From assembly GCF_027486195.1 (NCBI RefSeq), contig NZ_JAIXPP010000033.1, forward strand, positions 62,001 through 126,000: a stretch of DNA of 64,000 nt, in the 5' to 3' direction. Shown here piece after piece: positions 33,537 through 40,947 of this stretch. The position numbers and the translations under genes are program-made. Under the pieces are notes generated by a model. It was not told where the DNA came from, ran no database searches, and saw nothing but the letters and a program-made list of their open reading frames with translations. Origin of the DNA: Novosphingobium sp. (GTDB lineage: Bacteria; Pseudomonadota; Alphaproteobacteria; Sphingomonadales; Sphingomonadaceae). Each line of letters starts with the position of its first letter. Within the stretch, counting starts at the first letter, position 1.

Positions 33537-34208
33537 TCAGGCGTTTACATCCGCGTAGTGAGCGGGCGGCTGGATCACGTCCATGCGTTCGGTGAGGAGG
33601 GGGCGGAAGCTGGGGCGGCTCTTGAACACGGAGTACCAGCTGGCGGCCTGTTCGTGCAGCGACCAATCGATCCCGCCGAGGTAATCGGCCACCGAAATCT
33701 GCGCCGCGGCGGTGAGATCGGCGAGGCTCATCGTGCTTCCCGCGAGCCAGGGGCGGTTATCGATCAGGTAGTCGATGTAGTAGAGGTGATCGTTGGCGAG
33801 GCGCATCGCATCGCGCAGCACGCGCGAATCCGGCGATTGGCGGTAGACGAGGCGCTTCTTCATGCGCTCTTCCAGCAGGGGCTGGGTGACGGCGGCGAAG
33901 AAGTTTTCATCGAACATCGCGACGAGGCGGCGGATTTCGGCGCGGCCGGCGGCGGTGCCGTTGATCATCGGGGCCTTGTCGACCGTTTCTTCGAAGTATT
34001 CGCAGATCGCGCGGCTGTCGATCAGGGTGATCTGCTTTTCGGGGTTGTGCAGCACGGGCGTGCGGCCCGCCGGGTTTAGCTTGCCGAACTCGTCGCGGTG
34101 CTCCCACGGGTTTTCGCGGATGAGTTCATAGGCCACGCCCTTTTCAGCGAGGAGCAGGCGCACCTTGCGGCTGAACGGGCACAGCGGGAATTGATAAATC
34201 TGCCACAT
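33537..34208 (-). CDS. fzlA: FzlA-like FtsZ-binding glutathione-transferase-fold protein
   Basis: A 223-residue GST-fold protein. The N-terminal thioredoxin-like domain shows YQFPLCPFSRKVRLLLAEKG and LIDSRAICEYFEET, and the helical domain ends in the FzlA-type tail IQPPAHYADVNA. The Caulobacter FzlA binds FtsZ filaments and controls constriction; the sequence agreement in the N-terminal PLCPFSRKVR and the terminal PPAHYAD is strong. I call orthology, not a proven role. The ATG 34206-34208 is used; the frame extends to 34235. Confidence 0.78.
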   Translation of the reverse strand: MWQIYQFPLCPFSRKVRLLLAEKGVAYELIRENPWEHRDEFGKLNPAGRTPVLHNPEKQITLIDSRAICEYFEETVDKAPMINGTAAGRAEIRRLVAMFDENFFAAVTQPLLEERMKKRLVYRQSPDSRVLRDAMRLANDHLYYIDYLIDNRPWLAGSTMSLADLTAAAQISVADYLGGIDWSLHEQAASWYSVFKSRPSFRPLLTERMDVIQPPAHYADVNA

Positions 34209-34546
34209 GGTTCGCTTGCATGTACGCCGGGGCATGGCGAAGTCCAGTGCGGGCGGACGCGTGGGGGTGGAATTTTCGGAGGATAGTCGAGAAGGTAAGC
34301 GGGGTTTCGCGCGGGGATGCGATGAGAAGTGAAGGGGTTTCGCGCAGAGGGCGCAGAGGGCCGCAGAGGCGCAGAGATGTCGCGGCCGCGGCGACGCCGC
34401 TCTCTAGAGGAAAGCGCTGCGCCAGACGCGACGTTCCGAGGTAAGGGCTGCTGCGCCGCAAGCCCAACCCCTCTGCGCCTCTGCGTCCTCTGCGCGAAAC
34501 GCCCTTCTTCTTTCCCGCCGCGCTTACCCCTGCTAGGGGGCGCGCC
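34209..34546. repeat. Palindromic CGCAGAGG repeat block
   Basis: About 338 bp of non-coding DNA dominated by an inverted repeat: left arm 34335-34376 (GGTTTCGCGCAGAGGGCGCAGAGGGCCGCAG type units) and right arm 34467-34500 in reverse orientation, about 90 bp apart. The unit CGCAGAGG recurs several times. Such elements are likely REP-like or hairpin repeats; transcripts of either neighbour might fold here. Confidence 0.7.
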
Positions 34547-36412
34547 ATGCTAACAATTCAGGGCCTCACCGTGCGGCTGGGCGGACGCACCATTCTTGAC
34601 CGCGCCAGTGCGACGATCCAGCCGGGCTCCAAGGTGGGGCTGATCGGCCGCAACGGCGCGGGCAAATCGACGCTGATGAAGGCAATCATCGGCGAGCTTG
34701 AGCCCGACGACGGCGCGATCGAGATGCCCAAGCGCACGCGGCTGGGCTATATCGCGCAGTCTGCCCCGGCGGGGGCGGCAACGCCGTTCGAAACGGTGCT
34801 CGCCGCCGATACCGAGCGCGCGGCGCTGATGGCGGAGGCAGAGAGCTGCGAGGACCCGGACCGGCTCGGGGCCGTCTATGACCGGCTGATCGCTATCGAT
34901 GCTTATACGGCAGATGCGCGGGCGGCGCGCATCCTGATCGGGCTGGGCTTTGACGAGGCGATGCAGGCGATGCCGCTCGACAGCTTTTCGGGCGGGTGGA
35001 AGATGCGTGTGGCGCTGGCCTCGCTGCTGTTTTCCGCGCCCGACCTGCTGCTGCTCGACGAACCTTCCAACCACCTCGATCTGGAAGCGACGCTGTGGCT
35101 GGAGAGCTTTTTGCAGAGCTATCCCGGCACGATGGTGGTGATCAGCCACGAGCGCGATCTGCTCAACAATGTGGTCGATACGATCCTCCACCTGCAGGGC
35201 GGCAAGATCGCGCTCTACGCGGGCGGATATGATGCGTTCGAGCGGCAGCGGGCCGAGCGGGCGGCGCAGATGGCGGCGGCCAAGATGGCGCAGGATGCGC
35301 AGCGCAAGAAGCTGGCGGACTACGTGGCGCGCAATTCGGCGCGGGCTTCGACCGCCAAGCAGGCTCAGTCGCGCGCCAAGATGCTGGCGAAGATGCAGCC
35401 GGTGACCGCGATGATGGAAGACCCGACGCTGAGCTTCGGATTTCCCGATCCGGATGAACTGCGACCGCCGCTGATCACGCTCGATCTGGCGGCGACGGGA
35501 TACAGCGCGGAGAAGCCGATCCTGCGGCGGCTCAACTTGCGCATCGATCCCGATGACCGCATCGCGATGCTGGGGCGCAACGGCAACGGCAAGACCACGC
35601 TGGCGCGGCTGCTGGCGGGGCAGCTGGCAACGAGCGAAGGCGGGATGACCGCTTCGGGCAAGCTCAAGATCGGCTATTTCACGCAGTATCAGGTGGAGGA
35701 ACTGCCTTCGGATTCGACACCGCTGGAGCTGATGACGCGGGCGATGCCGGGCAAGACCCCGGCGGCGGTGCGCGCGCAATTGGGGCGCTTCGGCTTTTCC
35801 GGTCCTCGCGCCGAATCGAAGACAGCGACGCTATCGGGCGGCGAGCGGGCGCGGCTGGCGCTGGCGCTGGTGACGCGCGATGCGCCGCATCTGCTCATCC
35901 TCGACGAGCCGACCAACCACTTGGATGTCGATGCGCGCGAGGCGCTGGTGCAGGCGCTGAATGATTATGCCGGCGCGGTGATCCTGATCAGCCATGATCG
36001 GCATATGGTGGAGCTGACGGCGGACCGGCTGGTGCTCGTCGATGGCGGGACGGCCAAGGACTATCCGGGGAGCATCGAGGACTACATCGATTTCGTGCTG
36101 GGGCGGAACCAGCCGAAGGGCGATGCGGGCAAGGGTGGCAAGGGTTCCGGCAAGGGCGGTACCAAGAGCCGCGAGGACATGAAGGCGCTGCAAAAGGCGG
36201 TGAGCGAGGCCGAAAGCGCGGTCGGCAAGGCGGAAGCGCGGCTGGCGGCGATCGATGCGGCGCTGGCAGGTACCGGCAAGCCGGCGGCGGATCTGGCCGG
36301 GCTGGGCATGGCCGAGCTGGGGCGCCAGCGCCGCGAGGTGGCGGATCAGCTTGCGGCGGCGGAAGCGCGCTGGATCGAGGCGGGCGAGAAGCTGGACGCC
36401 TTCATGAACTGA
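34547..36412 (+). CDS. ABC-F family ATPase (ribosome-associated)
   Basis: A 621-residue protein with two ABC domains and no membrane segments. The first has GRNGAGKST (about 34-42) and SFSGGWKMRV with LLLLDEPSNHLD; the second has GRNGNGKTT and LSGGERARLALAL with LLILDEPTNHLD. The linker between them is charged, and the C-terminal ~100 residues are coiled coil. This is the layout of ABC-F translation factors (Uup/YheS type) that bind the ribosomal E site. Substrate specificity cannot be told from sequence. Confidence 0.92.
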   Translation: MLTIQGLTVRLGGRTILDRASATIQPGSKVGLIGRNGAGKSTLMKAIIGELEPDDGAIEMPKRTRLGYIAQSAPAGAATPFETVLAADTERAALMAEAESCEDPDRLGAVYDRLIAIDAYTADARAARILIGLGFDEAMQAMPLDSFSGGWKMRVALASLLFSAPDLLLLDEPSNHLDLEATLWLESFLQSYPGTMVVISHERDLLNNVVDTILHLQGGKIALYAGGYDAFERQRAERAAQMAAAKMAQDAQRKKLADYVARNSARASTAKQAQSRAKMLAKMQPVTAMMEDPTLSFGFPDPDELRPPLITLDLAATGYSAEKPILRRLNLRIDPDDRIAMLGRNGNGKTTLARLLAGQLATSEGGMTASGKLKIGYFTQYQVEELPSDSTPLELMTRAMPGKTPAAVRAQLGRFGFSGPRAESKTATLSGGERARLALALVTRDAPHLLILDEPTNHLDVDAREALVQALNDYAGAVILISHDRHMVELTADRLVLVDGGTAKDYPGSIEDYIDFVLGRNQPKGDAGKGGKGSGKGGTKSREDMKALQKAVSEAESAVGKAEARLAAIDAALAGTGKPAADLAGLGMAELGRQRREVADQLAAAEARWIEAGEKLDAFMN

Positions 36413-37151
36413 GCGCTTGCTGCATCGCAAGCTTGGCTTCGATCCCGTCCCACAGGCGCTGGAGGCGGGCGTTGATATCGCTCGATGCGGCAAAGGTGCC
36501 GATGGGTGCGCGGCGGGCGGCGGTCTGCTCGATCTGGCTGGCCATGGGGATCACCGGCCAGCCGGCGGCAAAGCCGGTGTGGACTTCGCGGTGCAGCTTG
36601 CGCCGGGCATCGTACATCGAGAGCACCGGCAGGATCGGCGGATGGCGCGGGTGACGGTCGAGAATTTCGGCCTGGATCATCGGCAGCGCGCGCGCCGAGA
36701 GTGGTGAGGGCGGCAGCGGCACGATCAGGAGATCGGCGGCGGCGAACACTTGATCGCTGATCTCGTTCAGCACCGGCGGACAATCGACGATGATCCGGGC
36801 GTAATCGGCGGAGAGCAGGGCTGCGGTGCGGGCCATGCGCTTGCGCTTGCCGATGCGCGCGAGCGTGGCGGGAAGGCTGCGCATGCTTTCATCGGCCTGC
36901 AGCACGGCAAGGCCGGGATAGCGGCTGGGGACGATGAGATCGGCGGGTTTGTTGTCCTTGCGGAACACTGCGGCGGCGTTGCTCTCGGCGCAGTCAGGCA
37001 GGCCGAGGAGCCAGCCCGCGCCGCCTTGCGGATCCAGGTCCCAGAGCAGCGTGGCATGATGGGAACAGGCGGCGGCGCGCCAGGCCATGTCGACCGCCAG
37101 AGTGGTTTTCCCGACGCCGCCCTTCACGCTGTAGACTGCGATGACCGCCAT
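36402..37151 (-). CDS. ParA/MinD-like ATPase
   Basis: A 249-residue P-loop ATPase with the deviant Walker A KGGVGKTT (about 10-17), the A' motif WDLDPQGG and Walker B-like IIVDCPP. It has no transmembrane segment and no obvious MinD amphipathic helix. The gene converges on the ABC-F gene (11 bp overlap) and is the last gene before the chemotaxis operon, transcribed in the same direction. It lacks a ParB partner here. A role in positioning flagella or chemosensory arrays, as for other MinD/ParC relatives, is possible but unsupported. Confidence 0.9.
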   Translation of the reverse strand: MAVIAVYSVKGGVGKTTLAVDMAWRAAACSHHATLLWDLDPQGGAGWLLGLPDCAESNAAAVFRKDNKPADLIVPSRYPGLAVLQADESMRSLPATLARIGKRKRMARTAALLSADYARIIVDCPPVLNEISDQVFAAADLLIVPLPPSPLSARALPMIQAEILDRHPRHPPILPVLSMYDARRKLHREVHTGFAAGWPVIPMASQIEQTAARRAPIGTFAASSDINARLQRLWDGIEAKLAMQQALSS

Positions 37152-37254
37152 GTTTGCTGCATTTCCTTCGCGACCGTTCGCATTGTGCGCAGGCGCGCGG
37201 GAATGGCAAACCCAATTGTGTTGCGGCGTTCGGTCGTCTCGCCCCGGGACATCG

Positions 37255-37280
37255 AAAAATGGGGACTGTCCCTATTTTTT
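37255..37280. repeat. Palindromic GGGGACTGTCCC repeat, intergenic copy
   Basis: AAAAATGGGGACTGTCCCTA is followed by a T-rich end; a near-identical copy sits in frame inside fliH at 61712-61738. The core GGGAC-T-GTCCC is palindromic. Confidence 0.75.
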
Positions 37281-37284
37281 GTAC

Positions 37285-37554
37285 TCAGCGCAGCAGGCGC
37301 ATGCGTTCGCGCAGGATATCGAGGCCGATGCGTTCGACTTCGGATTCGAGGCAATCGGCGTGGAGCAACTTGGCCAGGCTGCGCTGCTTCTGCGCGATGA
37401 GATCGATGGCCTGCAGGCTGTCCATGTGCCGCATGGCCACGTCCATATCGCCGCAGAGCGAGGCGCCGAGCGCCTCGACTTCCTGCGACAGTTCCTCGAG
37501 CACCAGTGCGATCTGGCGATGCGAGGCCGTATTGGCGGGGGCCGTGGAGGCCAT
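37285..37554 (-). CDS. Small helical protein at the end of the chemotaxis operon
   Basis: An 89-residue helical protein with no membrane segment. The block MDSLQAIDLIAQKQRSLAKLL has an LQxxDxxxQ pattern that resembles the helix used by CheZ-like phosphatases, a loose similarity only. The ATG at 37552-37554 follows an AAGGGA site; the open frame reaches 37581 with TTG. It is the last gene after cheW (gap 35 bp). It could control CheY-P lifetime or serve as a chemosensory accessory. Confidence 0.65.
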   Translation of the reverse strand: MASTAPANTASHRQIALVLEELSQEVEALGASLCGDMDVAMRHMDSLQAIDLIAQKQRSLAKLLHADCLESEVERIGLDILRERMRLLR

Positions 37555-37589
37555 TGCGGCGTTTCCCTTGATGGAGGACAAATGCGGGA

Positions 37590-38033
37590 TCAGGCGGCGG
37601 CGGCGAGCTGCGCCCCGTCGCTGAGCGCGAAGAGGTTGAGCACCATCACCATTTTGTCCTCGATCGCGGCAAGCCCTTCGAGGAAGGGGACCACGCTATC
37701 GTTGCCGACACCCGGAGGCGGGGCCTGCAGGGTCTGATCGGGCACGGTGACGATGTCGCTGACCGAATCGACGATCCAGCCGCCGACCTGGGCACCAAGC
37801 TGCGTGACGATGATCGCGTGGCGCGGCGTCGGCTCGGTCGCGCGCCAGCCGAGGCGGGCGGCGAGATCGACCACCGGGAGCACGGTGCCGCGCAAGTTGA
37901 CGACCCCCGCGACATAATGCGGCACGCGCGGGAGGCGTGTCGTGGGCGTCCAGGCGCGGATTTCGCGGATCGACATGATGTCGAGCCCGAAAACCTGGCC
38001 CTCGACCTCGAAAGTGATGAGTTCGCGGATCAT
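37590..38033 (-). CDS. cheW: CheW chemotaxis coupling protein
   Basis: A 147-residue single CheW domain: LITFEVEGQVFGLDIMSIREI, then VAGVVNLRGTVLPVVDLAARLG and VDSVSDIVTVP. It couples chemoreceptors to CheA. The ATG at 38031-38033 follows a GGAAC site. It lies 28 bp after cheY. Confidence 0.93.
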   Translation of the reverse strand: MIRELITFEVEGQVFGLDIMSIREIRAWTPTTRLPRVPHYVAGVVNLRGTVLPVVDLAARLGWRATEPTPRHAIIVTQLGAQVGGWIVDSVSDIVTVPDQTLQAPPPGVGNDSVVPFLEGLAAIEDKMVMVLNLFALSDGAQLAAAA

Positions 38034-38061
38034 CGTGGGGGTTCCTTGGGAGCGAAGGGGA

Positions 38062-38433
38062 TCAGTGCGCGACGCGCCGCACCGCAGCGACGAGCTTTGC
38101 GGCATCGAAAGGCTTGACGATCCAGCCGGTCGCTCCGGCTTCGCGGGCGCGGGCCTTTTTTTCGTCGGAGCTTTCGGTGGTGAGCACGAGGATCGGCCGG
38201 TCGCGGTGGCGGGTGCCCTCACGCAAACGCTCGATCAGGCCGAAGCCATCGAGGCGTGGCATGTTGATATCGGTGATGACGACATCGACCTCGTTGAGCG
38301 CGAGCCAATCGAGCGCGGCGAGGCCATCTTCGGCCTGCGCCACCTCGAACCCTTGCGTCGAGAGGGCATGGTTCAGCAGCGCCCGCATGCTCGGGCTGTC
38401 GTCTACAGTCAGGATTCGGGTGGTTTGGGTCAT
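38062..38433 (-). CDS. cheY: CheY response regulator
   Basis: A 123-residue receiver domain. The acidic pair DD (11-12), the phosphoacceptor D55 (VVITDINMP), the Thr of VLTTESS and the Lys of IVKPFD are all present. It would carry the phosphoryl signal from CheA to the flagellar motor. The start is ATG 38431-38433; the TTG further up is less likely. Confidence 0.94.
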   Translation of the reverse strand: MTQTTRILTVDDSPSMRALLNHALSTQGFEVAQAEDGLAALDWLALNEVDVVITDINMPRLDGFGLIERLREGTRHRDRPILVLTTESSDEKKARAREAGATGWIVKPFDAAKLVAAVRRVAH

Positions 38434-38454
38434 GCTGGGGCTCGCTTGTTGCAA

Positions 38455-39018
38455 TCAGAAGAGTTCGACATCGCCGGACGCGCGTTCCGGGCGAGTGGTG
38501 GGATTGACCGGCGGGGCGAGGCGATCCTCGACCGTACGGCAGCGGATCTGGCCGGAAGCCGGACGGAAATCGACGCGGCGGGCGTTGGTGCCGCCGAGGT
38601 CCTCGCGCATCACGATGATGCCTTCGCGCTGGAGGAATGCCTGCGCAAACTCGGCATTGGCGGTGCCGATGCGCATCATGTTGCGGTTGACGTTGGCCCC
38701 GCCATAGAGGTGGGCGCGCAGGCGCGATTTGCGCGCGCCGATGCCCAGCATCTGGTTGACCAGCAATTCCATGAGATAGACGCCGTAGTGTTCATCGACA
38801 GCGGTGGTGCCGGCAAGCCCGGCGGGCGGCTCGGCCAGCAGGAAGTGGTTCATGCCCCCCACCCGCGCTTCGGGATCATAGAGGCACGAGGCAACGCAGC
38901 TGCCGAGCACGGTCGAGAATTCGACCTGCAAATCGCAGCTGACCAGCGCCTGGCCCTGCATCACGGTCACGCGTTCGATCGGGCGATCAAGGGATTCGAG
39001 GATGCGGCGTTCGAACAT
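38455..39018 (-). CDS. cheD: CheD chemoreceptor glutamine deamidase
   Basis: A 187-residue CheD. The catalytic Cys is in TVLGSCVASCLYDP (C41 in the GSC motif) and the His in GGMNHFLL (H58). It deamidates receptor glutamines and in some species interacts with CheC. The ATG 39016-39018 lies 4 bp after cheB. It has a long C-terminal tail. Confidence 0.93.
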   Translation of the reverse strand: MFERRILESLDRPIERVTVMQGQALVSCDLQVEFSTVLGSCVASCLYDPEARVGGMNHFLLAEPPAGLAGTTAVDEHYGVYLMELLVNQMLGIGARKSRLRAHLYGGANVNRNMMRIGTANAEFAQAFLQREGIIVMREDLGGTNARRVDFRPASGQIRCRTVEDRLAPPVNPTTRPERASGDVELF

Positions 39019-39022
39019 CGGA

Positions 39023-40081
39023 TCAGGCCGCCTTGCTGAATGCGTGGCGGGCGATCGTGCCGATCGGTGCGACAACCCCGGCGGCGCCGAGCGCGATGGC
39101 AGCGCGCGGCATGCCAAACACGGTGCTGGTCGCCTCGTCCTGCGCGATGGTGCGCGCGCCGGACCGGGCGAGCGCGAGCAGACCCTCTGCGCCATCGGTG
39201 CCCATGCCGGTGAGGAGGATGCCGACCGCACCCGCGCCGACCACTTCGGCGACCGAATGGAACAGCACGTCGACGCTGGGCAGGTGGCCGGACACCGGCT
39301 CGCCCCGGCGCAAGCGCTGGTAGAGATGGCCGCTGCGGCCGCCGACGGAGAAGTGGCGGTCATCGCCCGGCGCGATGTAGACGTGTCCATCGAGCAGCGG
39401 CAGGTCCGGCTCGGCCATCACGATCTTCGGCGGGCAGGACTGATCGAGCGTGCGCGCGACGGCGGGGGCGAAGCGTGCGGAAATGTGCTGGACGACCACG
39501 GAGGGCGGGCAATCGGCGGGAAAGCCGCCAAGCAGGACCTGCAGCGCTTCCACGCCGCCGGTGGAGGAGCCGATGGCGATCAGGCGCGGGCGTTCGATCA
39601 GCGCCGGGCTGCGGGGTGCGGTGGAAGTGCGCGGCGGCATGGGAGGAGGTGGTGCGGGCCGGGTGACGAAGCGCACCTTGGCGGCATCGCGGATGAGATC
39701 GGCGAGCTTGCCTTCGTCATCGAACGCATAGCCGCTGGAGCCTCCGCCCTTGGCGTAGCAGCCGACCGCGCCGATCGCGAGCGCGCGGGCAGTGGTTTCG
39801 GCGCCCTCGTGGGTGGAGCCGGAGACGACGATGACGGGCGTGGGGCGCAGCGCCATGATCTTTTCGAGGAAATCGAGCCCGTTCATGCCGGGCATCTCGA
39901 CATCGAGCGTGACCACGTCCGGATCGAGCTCGCGGATCATCTGGCGGCCTTCCGCCGCATTGGCCGCCGCGCCGACGACGACGATGTCGTCCTCGCGCTC
40001 GAACCGGGCCTGGAGAATGGCGCGCATCGTCGGGGAATCCTCGACGATCACGACGCGGATCGGCTTGCTCACTCGGCTCAT
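39023..40081 (-). CDS. cheB: CheB chemotaxis methylesterase
   Basis: A 352-residue protein. The receiver domain has D60 (VVTLDVEMP). The methylesterase has the complete catalytic set: Ser in AIGSSTGG, His in VVQHISARFAP and Asp in LLTGMGTDGA. It removes receptor methyl groups when phosphorylated. It overlaps the stop of cheR by 4 bp, so the two adaptation enzymes are coupled. Confidence 0.96.
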   Translation of the reverse strand: MSRVSKPIRVVIVEDSPTMRAILQARFEREDDIVVVGAAANAAEGRQMIRELDPDVVTLDVEMPGMNGLDFLEKIMALRPTPVIVVSGSTHEGAETTARALAIGAVGCYAKGGGSSGYAFDDEGKLADLIRDAAKVRFVTRPAPPPPMPPRTSTAPRSPALIERPRLIAIGSSTGGVEALQVLLGGFPADCPPSVVVQHISARFAPAVARTLDQSCPPKIVMAEPDLPLLDGHVYIAPGDDRHFSVGGRSGHLYQRLRRGEPVSGHLPSVDVLFHSVAEVVGAGAVGILLTGMGTDGAEGLLALARSGARTIAQDEATSTVFGMPRAAIALGAAGVVAPIGTIARHAFSKAA

Positions 40082-40947
40082 GCCTCGCTCCGACGATAGA
40101 TGGTGGGGCCCGCAGTGGCGAGCATCTGGAGGGCGGGACCGGTCACGCGTTCGCTGTGGCCGACATAGAGCCAGCCGCCGGGAACAAGCGCTTCGGCAAA
40201 GCGCGCGACGAGGCGCTCTTTGGTGGGATTGTCGAAGTAGATCATCACGTTGCGGCAGAAGATCACATCGAACTTGCCCTGCATCGGCCACTGACCAAGC
40301 AGATTGAGCGTGCGGAAGCGGGCGAGCGAGCGCACGGTGGGGGCGATTTCGGTTTCCTCGCCCCCGGGCACCGTCCAGGCGCGCGTGAGCGCCTCGGGAA
40401 CGGCCTTGAGCTCTTCGGTGCGGTAGCGTGCGGCCTCCGCCTTGCGCAGCGCGTGCCCGGCGATGTCGCTGGCGAGCAGGCGCACGTCGCCGCGCGCGAT
40501 GCGATCGCCCGCGGTGCGATCAGGGCCGAGCAGGGTCATCAGCAGCGACCAGGTTTCCTCGCCGCTCGAGCTGCCGGCGGACCACAGCCGTGCTTTGCCG
40601 CCGCGTGCGAGGTTTTCGATCAGGCCGGGGCGGACTGCACTCGCGAAATGCTCGAAGTGGTGCGCCTCGCGGTAGAAGAAGGTGTGGTTGGTGGTGAGCG
40701 CCATGATCGCGCGGTTGCGCTCGGCGGCGTCCTCGCGGATGCGCAGGATGTAGGAGCCGAAGGTGGCGCAGCCCGAATCGCGCACCAGCGGAGCGAGGCG
40801 CGAATAGACCAGCATCGCCTTGCCTTCGGCGAGCACGATCCCTGCCTCGCGGTGCGCGATCTCGCTCACCGCAGCGAAATCGGCCGCGCTGTAGACGCCG
40901 GGGCTGATGCCGGGCAGCGTTTCGGGAAGGGCGAGCGTGGCGCTCAT
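40078..40947 (-). CDS. cheR: CheR chemoreceptor methyltransferase
   Basis: A 289-residue CheR. Its helical N-terminal domain is followed by the SAM-binding domain: RLWSAGSSSGEE (motif I), LASDIAGHALRKAEAARYR and FDVIFCRNVMIYFD. It methylates chemoreceptors. The gene begins 4 bp before the cheA stop. Confidence 0.96.
   Translation of the reverse strand: MSATLALPETLPGISPGVYSAADFAAVSEIAHREAGIVLAEGKAMLVYSRLAPLVRDSGCATFGSYILRIREDAAERNRAIMALTTNHTFFYREAHHFEHFASAVRPGLIENLARGGKARLWSAGSSSGEETWSLLMTLLGPDRTAGDRIARGDVRLLASDIAGHALRKAEAARYRTEELKAVPEALTRAWTVPGGEETEIAPTVRSLARFRTLNLLGQWPMQGKFDVIFCRNVMIYFDNPTKERLVARFAEALVPGGWLYVGHSERVTGPALQMLATAGPTIYRRSEA

Noticed and set aside
38062..39390. Longer start of cheD and cheY frames
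   Set aside because: The upstream codons are antisense or in-frame extension into the neighbouring gene; the chosen ATG starts match family N-termini.
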